Part shown: piece after piece, positions 6,123 through 11,878 of the stretch
Layout: each line of letters starts with the position of its first letter
How positions within the stretch are numbered: position 1 is the stretch's first letter
Source of the DNA: CAVSWN01 sp046728115
GTDB taxonomy: Bacteria; Acidobacteriota; Vicinamibacteria; Vicinamibacterales; CAVVIG01
Direction: 5' to 3'
Length of the DNA: 11,878 nt
Assembly (NCBI GenBank): GCA_046728115.1
Contig: JBKPDW010000350.1
Coordinates: forward strand, 1 to 11,878
The notes under the pieces: model-generated
Databases searched by the model: none
What the model saw: the letters and a program-made list of their open reading frames with translations, nothing else
What the model was told of the DNA's origin: nothing
Program-made: the position numbers and the translations under genes

Positions 6123-6770
6123 GTATCTCTACCACTTCACCCGTGTCCCGCCACACCTTGACGCCGTGAATCAAGGCGCCTTCCACGGCGCCGGCCTTGT
6201 CGCCTGCTTTTTCCGCTGCAATCACGGCCTGCCACTTGCAGAGTTGATCTTGAACGGAGCACTGATCGAAGTGGGTGCGGGCGGTTGCCGCGTCGTCGGA
6301 AGCCATCGCCAGCTGCCCTTTGCCAAAGTGCATCGCCGTCTGGGCGGCGACGTCATCGGCGCGCGTGGCCGCCGCCTGCTCGAGTTCAACGGAGGTCTTT
6401 TGCGCTGCCGCCTTGTCGCCAATCCGGGCTTCAGCCATGACACGCGCCTTTGAGCGCTTCGCGCCGGAGATTGCGCGTGAATGCCGGCGGTAGTTGTCCG
6501 CTGTCGGCGTTTTCAGCGCGACGGCGATCGGTGCGAGTGCGTCGGCGGCGCGGCCCGCAATGATCAGCAGCTGTGCGCGGTGTACAGGGACGAACGCAAA
6601 CGTCCGCGAGTTGTGCCCCCTCCGTCTTCTCTTCGGCATCGAGGATCTGGAGCGCCTCCGCTGTGTTCCGCTGCGCCATTGCCACCGCGGCCATCTCATC
6701 GTCCACCGACAGCTTGTCGGTTCGCCGCGGCTTTCGCTTTGGCCAGCTGCGCGTCCGCGTTGGGTGCGCA
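6123..6770 (-). pseudogene. Frameshifted TPR-repeat protein fragment
   Basis: Read on the minus strand with about four frame changes: ADAQLAKAKAAANRQAV, VDDEMAAVAMAQRNTAEALQ, ILDAEEKTEGAQLA, FAFVPVHRAQLLIIAGRAAD, SGQLPPAFTRNLRREALK, ARVMAEARIGDKAAAQKT, ADDVAAQTAMHFGKGQLAMA, ARTHFDQCSVQDQLCKWQ, AAEKAGDKAGA. The paired-helix spacing and Ala/Gly positions are those of tetratricopeptide repeats, and the last CSxQDxLCKWQ module recalls the TPR tails of secreted or kinase-associated Acidobacteria proteins. Start and end are both lost. The edges lie at the iminopeptidase fragment and at the 15-base repeat before the integrase. Confidence 0.65.
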
Positions 6771-6785
6771 AATTCGATCTGCGCA
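6771..6785 (+). repeat. 15-base direct repeat, left copy
   Basis: aattcgatctgcgca, repeated exactly at 7186-7200. It lies between the TPR fragment and the integrase leader. Confidence 0.7.
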
Positions 6786-6822
6786 AAAATAGCGGCTCTT
6801 TTGATTATCTTCCGGAGGAGCC

Positions 6823-7182
6823 GTGTTCCTGTCGAGCCTCTACGTCGTTCTTCAGCGCGTTCTACAGGTTGTCGGTCTCCTGTTTCGGTCGACTGAGTTC
6901 AAAGACCTGGAGATCGTCGTACTGCCTCACGAGCTGGCAGTCCTGCGCCGGCAGGTCCGGCGGCCCGTGTTTCGGCCGGCCGATCGATTGTTCTTAGCGG
7001 CTGCGAGCCGATTGTTGCCACGCGTCACCTGGTCATCGTTCCTCGTCACGCCGGCGACGCTTCTGCGTTGGCATCGAAGTTTGGTCGCGAACCGCTGGAG
7101 GTACGCGCGTCGTCGCGGCCGGCCGCCGATCGGCCAGGATGACCGTCTCGGCGGCTTGTTGCATGAATATCGTGCGGCGTGA
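6823..7182 (+). pseudogene. Integrase/transposase (rve type) with internal deletion
   Basis: The start is GTG 6823 behind GGAGGAG. Residues 1-108 are the N-terminal helical region of a widespread acidobacterial integrase-core transposase: FKDLEIVVLPHELAVLRRQV, RRPVFRPADRLFLAAASRLL, WSSFLVTPATLLRWHRSLVA, RRRGRPPIG. Directly after this the frame reads RLGGLLHEYRAA and stops, which is the extreme C-terminus of the same kind of protein. The HTH rest and the whole DDE core (about 200 residues) are thus deleted in frame. The product would be 119 aa and catalytically dead. Confidence 0.8.
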
Positions 7183-7185
7183 GGG

Positions 7186-7200
7186 AATTCGATCTGCGCA
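7186..7200 (+). repeat. 15-base direct repeat, right copy
   Basis: Exact copy of 6771-6785. It begins 3 bases after the stop of the deleted integrase gene and so brackets that gene together with the left copy. Confidence 0.7.
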
Positions 7201-7212
7201 CCGTACAGGCAT

Positions 7213-7380
7213 TTCCGTCGACCAATCATCGAGTTTGTCGCGCATTATCATCGCGAACGGAATCATCAAGGGCTGGGCAACGAGCCGATTGAGGTGCCGC
7301 CTGCGAACAGGCGCGTCGGTCACGTTCGTCGGTGCCAACGTCTCGGCGGGCTACTCAACTACTACCCGCGGGCTGCGTAA
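7213..7380 (+). pseudogene. C-terminal fragment of a second integrase copy
   Basis: Frame 1 reads FRRPIIEFVAHYHRERNHQG, LGNEPIEVPPANRRVGHVRR, then CQRLGGLLNYYPRAA and TAA at 7378-7380. This is the last 55 residues of the same integrase family. Its RLGGLL...RAA ending duplicates, with changes, the ending already present at 7143-7182, so two integrase copies contributed to this region. There is no start codon or core. Confidence 0.75.
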
Positions 7381-7421
7381 ACACTCGGCTTCCGGATTCG
7401 GTGCAGGCGCGGGACAGTGCG

Positions 7422-7441
7422 CGGGTCCAATAGGTGACCCG
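7422..7441 (+). terminator. Weak hairpin between convergent genes
   Basis: cgggtc (7422-7427) pairs with gacccg (7436-7441) around an 8-base loop, 31 bases past the M16 stop. There is no T-tract on either side, so terminator function is only possible. Confidence 0.25.
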
Positions 7442-7471
7442 TGAAGGCGTCGCGACTCGATGCGGCGCGAT

Positions 7472-10351
7472 CTACCGCACTGTGTCCGGCATGAGCGTGA
7501 CTCGGACGTAGCGCGCCGGATCGAGGTATCTGACGGCGGCGCGTGTCACCGCGTCGCCGGTGAGAGCCATGATCTCCGCCGCTTGCTCGCTCACGACACC
7601 GCGATCGAGGGGCTCGCCAGTTTCATAGCGTCGAAGAATCTGGTTCAGCAGATACGCGTTGTCCTGGCTATCGCGATCGAGCTCGCGCTGCAGGTAGCCG
7701 CGGATACGCGTCATTTGATCGTCGGTCAACGGCGTGTCTCGCACGGCGGCCACTTCTTGGAACACGCGCGGCACGAGGCTCTCGACTTGGGCAGGATCGC
7801 AGGTCCAATGGATCGTGACCCGATACTCTGGCCGCGGATATCGGCTGTTCTCCGATTCGGCGGAGATCGCGTACGTGGCGCCGAGTTGCTCGCGAATCGT
7901 GTCGCTCAAGCGTCCCTGCAGCACGAGCGTCGCCGTCTGCAGCGCGAGCCGGCTCTGCGGCGTGAACTCGAACGGTCCGCTGAACACGATCGCCACCTCG
8001 CTCTTCGGCGCGATCCCCTTCCGCACCATCGTCTGGACGACGTCGGCGGGCGGTCTGACCCCTTGGTCGCGCCACGTCTCGTGCGCGTGAGTCGCGGGAA
8101 GGCTCGCAATGTAGGTTTCAATCAGCGGAAGCATGGTCTCCAGCGAGAAGCTGCCGACGAAGACGAACGTGAAGTTGCTGGCGTCGGCGAAGCGCGCTTT
8201 GTAGAACGCGAGCGAGGTGTCGAGATTCCACTTCGCCACGCTGGCCGACGTCTCCGGCTGGCGGCGCGGATGGTTCCCGCTCAGCGCTGAGACGAGCGTC
8301 TGGTTGAAGAGGACGTCCGGGCTCGCCGATTGATCGGCCAGCATCGCGAGCGCACGCGCCTTCATCGCGGCGAACACCGTCGGATCGGCGCGCGGCGCGG
8401 TGAAGCGCAGGTAAATCAATTGGAACATCGCCTCGAGGTCTCGCGGGGCGCTGCCGCCGCGCATGCCCTCGCGGATCTCGTTGATGAACGGCTGGACGGC
8501 GAGCGATTTTCCGTTCAGCAACTTGTCGATCACCACTTCGGAGAACGCGCCGACTCCACCCGCTGGGATGACATCGTCGGCGACCCGTGCCGCGAAGAAA
8601 TCCGCATCGCTCGCGAGCGACGTCCCGCCCGGCGCCGTGGCCCGGAACAGGATCTGATCCGCCTTCAACGTCGTGGGCAGGAGCGCCACCGTGGCGCCGT
8701 TCGACAGCGTCCACTCGGTCACATCGCCCTTCAGGGCGGTCTTGACGATGCGGCCTTTTGCCGGTGGACGTTCCATCAACGTCCCCCCGGCGCCGGCGTC
8801 GACGTAGGCGGTCACTGCTCTGGCCGAGGCGGCTTCGACGGCCGCGGCCAGCTGCGATTCGGAGGTCGGCACCCGTCCCGCCACATCCGGCGTCAACGCG
8901 ACCACCAGGCGATTCGCTGCCGGAAACCAGTCCGCCGCCAGCGCGTTCATCTCGTTCAACGTGATCTCCGGCAGGAAGCGGCGATGAAATGCCAGCTCCT
9001 GCCAGATGGTCGGCAGGGCTTCACGCTGGACAAAGTTGCGCGTGTATTCGTCGGCGCGGCTCGACGACTCGCGATCAGGGCTCTCCTCGGCGGCGCGCTC
9101 GGAGGCCGCCAGGTTCGCCTGTTGCGCCCGTTCAAGTTCGGTCGCGGTGAAGCCGAACGTGGTGACGCGCTTCAGCTCGCTCACCAGCGCGTCGAGACCG
9201 CGGACGACGCCGTCGTTCGGCACCAGGGCCTGCAGCGTCGCTTCGTCGCGCGTCTTCGGCGCCGGAAACAGGCCGCGGCCGGCGGCGGCGCGCAGGAACG
9301 GGGGCCGCTCGCCCTGCGCGATCTCGTCGAGCCGATCGCCGAGCATCTGGGCGAACAACTGATCCTTCAGGATCTCGCGATAGCCGCCAACCGATCCCTG
9401 ATTGCGCGCCGGCCGTAGATCGCTGAGGCTCACCGCAGTATTGGTGCTCTCCTTGTCGGTGAGAACGGCGTAGTGGGTGCCGGCGTGGTCCGGCACGTCG
9501 AAGATCTGCCGCGGCCGCTCGGGCACAGGATTGTCGATCGCTGAGAAATGCTGCCGAATCATCGAGGCGACGGCGTTCTTGTCGACGTCGCCGACGACAA
9601 TCACGGCCATCAGATTCGGCCGGTACCAGTCGCGATAGAACCGCACCAGCTGTTCACGTTGCGCCGTCTGGATCACCGCCGGGTCGCCGATCGGCGATCG
9701 GTCGGCGTACCGCGATCCCTCCAACTGCACGTGCCGCATCTTGTCCGCGGTACGTTCGTCGGCGCTGAGATTGCGGCGCCACTCGGCAAGCACGATGGCA
9801 CGCTGGCGCTCGATGGCGGCATCGTCGAAGAGGGCGCCGCCGGCCCAGTCTTCGAGCACGGTCAACGCCCTGTCGAGAATGCCCGGACGGTCGGTCGGCA
9901 CGCGCAGCGAGTACTGCGTGTCGTCGAAGCTGGTCACGGCGTTCGCGTCCGAGCCGATGCTGAGGCCGATCGACGCCAGGAAGTTGTCGATGGTCTGACC
10001 GGGGAAATGCCGCGAGCCCTGGAACTGCATGTGCTCGACGAAGTGCGCGAAGCCGCGCTGGTCGTCGTCCTCAAGCACCGATCCAGCCTTCACGACCAGC
10101 CGCAGTTCGGCCTGGCGCGCGGGCCTGGGGTTCGGCCGGATGTAGAAGCGGAGGCCGTTGGGCAGCCCGCCGATAAGCACCTCCGGATCGACGGGCATGT
10201 CGGCCGAAAGCGGATAGCCCGCCACCGATGCAGCCGTTGTCTCGCGGCCGCTCGCGATCTGCGCGGACGGCGATCGGACGGTGGCAGCAGCGAGCAGACA
10301 GATCAGCAGACGCGTGGTCGCGTGCCGAAGAGTGCGGAAGGCGATGGACAT
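7472..10351 (-). CDS. Periplasmic M16-family zinc peptidase
   Basis: An intact 959-aa protein. Residues 1-30 form a signal peptide (RLLICLLAAATVRSPSAQ), so it acts in the periplasm. The first M16 half (about 55-500) has the inverted zinc motif H103-F-V-E106-H107 in GFAHFVEHMQFQGSRHFPG and the distal ligand E190 in RAIVLAEWRR. The second half (from about 530) has the same fold (EWTLSNGATVALLPTTLKAD, FVFVGSFSLETMLPLIE) but no HxxEH, as is usual for the inactive half that closes the clamshell. The length fits PqqL-like two-half M16 peptidases, which degrade peptides. Position 183 is Gln where relatives usually have Glu. The ATG at 10351 has only a weak AGG upstream. It follows the antitoxin and toxin remnant on the same strand. 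Confidence 0.93.
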   Translation of the reverse strand: MSIAFRTLRHATTRLLICLLAAATVRSPSAQIASGRETTAASVAGYPLSADMPVDPEVLIGGLPNGLRFYIRPNPRPARQAELRLVVKAGSVLEDDDQRGFAHFVEHMQFQGSRHFPGQTIDNFLASIGLSIGSDANAVTSFDDTQYSLRVPTDRPGILDRALTVLEDWAGGALFDDAAIERQRAIVLAEWRRNLSADERTADKMRHVQLEGSRYADRSPIGDPAVIQTAQREQLVRFYRDWYRPNLMAVIVVGDVDKNAVASMIRQHFSAIDNPVPERPRQIFDVPDHAGTHYAVLTDKESTNTAVSLSDLRPARNQGSVGGYREILKDQLFAQMLGDRLDEIAQGERPPFLRAAAGRGLFPAPKTRDEATLQALVPNDGVVRGLDALVSELKRVTTFGFTATELERAQQANLAASERAAEESPDRESSSRADEYTRNFVQREALPTIWQELAFHRRFLPEITLNEMNALAADWFPAANRLVVALTPDVAGRVPTSESQLAAAVEAASARAVTAYVDAGAGGTLMERPPAKGRIVKTALKGDVTEWTLSNGATVALLPTTLKADQILFRATAPGGTSLASDADFFAARVADDVIPAGGVGAFSEVVIDKLLNGKSLAVQPFINEIREGMRGGSAPRDLEAMFQLIYLRFTAPRADPTVFAAMKARALAMLADQSASPDVLFNQTLVSALSGNHPRRQPETSASVAKWNLDTSLAFYKARFADASNFTFVFVGSFSLETMLPLIETYIASLPATHAHETWRDQGVRPPADVVQTMVRKGIAPKSEVAIVFSGPFEFTPQSRLALQTATLVLQGRLSDTIREQLGATYAISAESENSRYPRPEYRVTIHWTCDPAQVESLVPRVFQEVAAVRDTPLTDDQMTRIRGYLQRELDRDSQDNAYLLNQILRRYETGEPLDRGVVSEQAAEIMALTGDAVTRAAVRYLDPARYVRVTLMPDTVR

Positions 10352-10372
10352 AGGCCTGAATCCAGCTTTGCT

Positions 10373-10483
10373 CTATCGTCGCACGGAAGAACTCGCCATT
10401 GCCGTCAAGAGGCGATGAAGCAGTTCAACGTGGTCGATCAGAATCAGATAGGGCAGCGGGCCAGAGTCCGCGACGACGATCAT
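10373..10483 (-). pseudogene. PIN-domain toxin truncated after about 25 residues
   Basis: The ATG at 10483 overlaps the antitoxin stop (ATGA). The product begins MIVVADSGPLPYLILIDHVE, then LLHRL, matching the first strand and helix of PIN-domain toxins with the first acidic residue at D6. The frame then runs into unrelated TAMASSSVRR and stops at 10373. The rest of the PIN domain (normally about 150 aa, with the other catalytic acids) is gone, and the M16 gene starts 21 bases further on. It is inactive as a nuclease. Confidence 0.7.
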
Positions 10484-10755
10484 CGTCCAGGGAGGACGCC
10501 GAGCTCGCGATGCGCGTGGAGATCGTCTTCGAGATCGACTTCGGTGTAGCGAAGGGGCACGTGGTGCTCCTTGAGCAGCGCGTGTACTTGGAAGCGAGTC
10601 TCAAGCTGAAGGAGCCGGCGAACCTGGGTCTCCGTCAGGGCGCGGGTGCGATACCCCTCAACGGCGATCGCCTCGAGCGACCGTCTCGGGACGTCGTCCC
10701 ATCGATCCTTGAGCGCCGCCGACACATCTTCGGGTAAGTCGATCGTGACCTTCAT
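10480..10755 (-). CDS. UPF0175-family antitoxin
   Basis: A 91-aa protein starting at ATG 10755 (MKVTIDLPEDVSAALKDRWD), with GGGAG about 5 bases upstream; the ATG at 10767 would add four residues. The N-terminal strand and helix are followed by RRSLEAIAVEGYRTRALTET and QVRRLLQLETRFQVHALLKE, a predicted helix-turn-helix, then HHVPLRYTEVDLEDDLHAHR. This order is characteristic of UPF0175 antitoxins, which normally precede a PIN toxin and autorepress by DNA binding. A TAAAAT box directly upstream (10766-10771 on the opposite strand) may be the -10 element. Here the toxin is truncated, so this is an orphan antitoxin. Confidence 0.85.
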   Translation of the reverse strand: MKVTIDLPEDVSAALKDRWDDVPRRSLEAIAVEGYRTRALTETQVRRLLQLETRFQVHALLKEHHVPLRYTEVDLEDDLHAHRELGVLPGR

Positions 10756-10889
10756 AGTGACTCCCATTTTAGCGCGATGAGGTGTCGTCGATGGCCGGCG
10801 AAGGTCGATTCTGGCCGCGTCCCGATCACTACCCGATTGCTACCCGAGTGCTGGAATTCGCAAATCATTGGAAAATCGCGCGCGTTCAC

Positions 10890-10938
10890 CTCGGTTCGGG
10901 ACCGAGGGGTGGGACGTTCAAATCCTCTCACCCGACCA
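10890..10938 (+). pseudogene. 3' half of a tRNA-Pro(CGG)-like gene, possible attachment site
   Basis: A 5-bp anticodon stem (ctcgg/ccgag) with a 7-base loop ttcggga gives T33, anticodon CGG and G37, all as in tRNA-Pro(CGG). A 5-base variable loop follows, then a T-arm with loop ttcaaat and the 3' end cacccgACCA (A73 plus an encoded CCA). There are two defects: a C-C mismatch in the T-stem (10915/10925) and only six bases in the 3' acceptor strand. The matching 5' acceptor strand and the D-arm are not present upstream. Integrating elements often recombine at exactly this part of tRNA genes, so this may be a displaced attachment-site half. Confidence 0.55.
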
Positions 10939-10993
10939 ATTCACAATTCGAAGAGAGGCCAGATTCCCAGCAAATCCGGCTGTTCGTTTTTTC

Positions 10994-11022
10994 ACCCGCC
11001 CTTTTTCCGAAAGTTGGCGGGT
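10994..11022 (+). other. Hairpin with 7-bp stem
   Basis: acccgcc pairs with ggcgggt around a 15-base T-rich loop. It shares two bases with the next hairpin, so the two may be alternative structures. Confidence 0.4.
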
Positions 11023-11045
11023 CACTCGGTTTCTCACCGAGTGAC
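11021..11045 (+). terminator. Perfect 10-bp hairpin, terminator-like
   Basis: gtcactcggt (11021-11030) pairs perfectly with accgagtgac (11036-11045) around ttctc. It is followed by mixed sequence rather than a T-tract. No plus-strand gene ends close by apart from the tRNA-like remnant, so it may be a remnant terminator or recombinase-related structure. Confidence 0.4.
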
Positions 11046-11084
11046 CGTCGCCGCCCCTTCACTATCAACATCAAGAAATGTTTG

Positions 11085-11108
11085 AGAGTCGCCCCTCGCG
11101 GCGACTCT
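11085..11108 (+). other. Perfect 8-bp hairpin
   Basis: agagtcgc pairs with gcgactct around the 8-base loop ccctcgcg, 39 bases after the 10-bp hairpin. Role unknown. Confidence 0.4.
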
Positions 11109-11424
11109 GCCGGTTCATCGCGGCGCCCCGAATCCAAGCAGATCGCTACCTTGCGCTACCCGATGGTGCCAGCGAGAGCGTCGGCTGAACGCTGACGCGG
11201 ATCGTGCTTGTTGATTCTGTCGTGGCGACGATCCATCGGCATCGGAGCTGATGCTCCAGCCCCACGGCCTTGTCGATCAGATGGCCTCTGTGGGGGGACC
11301 GCAGGGCGCTACGCGTGCACCGATTCCTCCCTCGCCTTTGCGCATTTCATCTCGGCAGGGTGCGGCTCCGCGGAAAATCTGAAAGACTTCTGGTGCCCCG
11401 CGCCTAATATCCAAGGACGGCTCT

Positions 11425-11878
11425 GTGCGGATGCTTCGACTCGCCTCGCTGGCGGCCGTCGTGCTCGCGGGTGCGTGTGGGGGAAGCTCCAGCACCGGCG
11501 CGGGCCCGACAGCCCCAACTCCCTCCACCGGCACCCCTCCGATCCCGGTCCCGACGGGCGACTCGTCCGGCCGAATCGACAATCCCGATACGGCCGCCGA
11601 CCTGATCACGTATAACCAGTCCGTGAATGTTGGGATTTCCGTCCCTATTGAGGGGCTGATCCAGCGGTTGCAGGACAGCATTACGCGATGGGAGCTTCCG
11701 GTACCCGTCTATGTCGACCCCTCCATAAAAGGCAACTGCGTGGAGGAGGCGCTCACCTACTGGCAATCGGTGACCGGTTTGTCATTCGCGTTCGTCGCCG
11801 CCGGCGCGGAGCCGCGCATCACGGTGCGCGCCGCCGGCTCTGACGAACTGAATATCGCCGCCGGCCTCGGTTTGGTGT
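11425..11878 (+). CDS. Probable exported lipoprotein, N-terminal part (runs off the window)
   Basis: A GTG at 11425 has AAGGA 7 bases upstream; the ATG at 11431 is in frame but its spacing is long. The N-terminus VRMLRLASLAAVVLAGACGG is a lipoprotein-like signal with Cys at position 18 (LAGAC is a non-ideal lipobox). A Ser/Thr/Pro/Gly-rich linker follows (to about residue 50). A folded domain then begins: VPIEGLIQRLQDSITRWE, VYVDPSIKG, VEEALTYWQSVTGLSFAFVA, AEPRITVRAA. The pattern of an A-x-x-x-W-x-x-x-T-G-L-x-F helix and strand recalls the entry to secreted matrixin-like zinc proteases, but the HExxH that would prove it lies beyond the end. At least 151 codons are open. Confidence 0.75.
   Translation, partial: MRMLRLASLAAVVLAGACGGSSSTGAGPTAPTPSTGTPPIPVPTGDSSGRIDNPDTAADLITYNQSVNVGISVPIEGLIQRLQDSITRWELPVPVYVDPSIKGNCVEEALTYWQSVTGLSFAFVAAGAEPRITVRAAGSDELNIAAGLGLV

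Larger units (their letters stand above)
10768..11424. other. Non-coding interval with tRNA remnant and hairpins
   Basis: No frame here shows family-like sequence or a credible start. The interval holds a tRNA-Pro-like 3' half (10890-10938) and three perfect-stem hairpins (10994-11108). From 11110 to 11410 I see nothing beyond ordinary high-GC sequence. Longer open frames overlap the tRNA-like segment and hairpins and look like chance. Confidence 0.55.

Noticed and set aside
7186..7200. 15-base repeat as a simple target-site duplication of the integrase
   Set aside because: It is longer than usual for such elements, and its relation to the true element ends is unknown; it is reported only as a repeat.
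7460..10549. Long plus-strand open frames opposite the M16 gene (for example 7460-8290, 8330-9418, 9548-10549)
   Set aside because: They are the antisense of a clear M16 coding sequence in high-GC DNA and show only Arg/His-rich, non-family-like sequence.
10782..11195. Plus-strand frames across the tRNA remnant and hairpins
   Set aside because: They have no Shine-Dalgarno, run through structured non-coding DNA and show no protein-like pattern.
11208..11681. Frames overlapping the lipoprotein start on both strands
   Set aside because: The frame from 11425 has a Shine-Dalgarno, signal peptide and protein-like domain; the others do not.
1..11878. CRISPR array, rRNA or complete tRNA gene
   Set aside because: No regularly spaced repeats, rRNA-like sequence or full cloverleaf were seen on either strand.

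Overview
The window is high-GC DNA. The families it holds (M16 peptidase, serine/threonine kinase and proline-iminopeptidase debris, PDZ/GAF sensor-kinase pieces, an rve-type integrase, a UPF0175 antitoxin) suggest an Acidobacteriota-like soil bacterium, perhaps of the Vicinamibacterales. That placement is inferred from family recognition only; no marker gene is present.

Layout. (1) 1-1460: a frameshifted PDZ-domain membrane-sensor fragment, an intact small and very basic protein with a hydrophobic tail (804-1106), and a broken cupin gene. (2) 1444-2553, minus strand: an intact response regulator joining a receiver domain to a HATPase_c domain. It is preceded by two tightly overlapping short reading frames; the upstream one is a membrane peptide cut by a mobile element. 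(3) 2553-3901: an IS256-like element bounded by near-perfect terminal inverted repeats. Its transposase is dead (central deletion, frameshifts), and an intact VOC/glyoxalase-fold gene lies between the transposase and the right end. (4) 3925-5294: a small coiled-coil ORF facing away from a small zinc-ribbon protein, a GAF-sensor fragment, and an intact secreted protein of about 155 aa. (5) 5341-7380: a gene graveyard. Kinase (+), lipocalin-like (-), iminopeptidase (+), TPR (-) and two integrase remnants (+) abut one another. (6) 7472-10755, minus strand: UPF0175 antitoxin, a PIN-toxin gene cut to 36 codons, then an intact 959-aa periplasmic M16 peptidase. (7) 10768-11424: non-coding, with the 3' half of a tRNA-Pro(CGG)-like sequence and three strong hairpins. 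(8) 11425 to the end: the N-terminal part of a probable exported lipoprotein.

Reading. This is a recombination-prone accessory region in which intact small genes sit among decayed fragments. Poor base calling is an unlikely sole explanation, because the 2.9-kb M16 gene and the 0.87-kb regulator gene are uninterrupted while every debris fragment is truncated and most are also frameshifted; a local assembly chimera in 5341-7380 still needs excluding. I see no clearly new multi-gene system. The strongest leads are the passenger-carrying IS256-like element, the coupled minus-strand unit ahead of the receiver-HATPase regulator, the toxin-less antitoxin placed in front of the M16 gene, and the tRNA-Pro half-gene beside the hairpin cluster.
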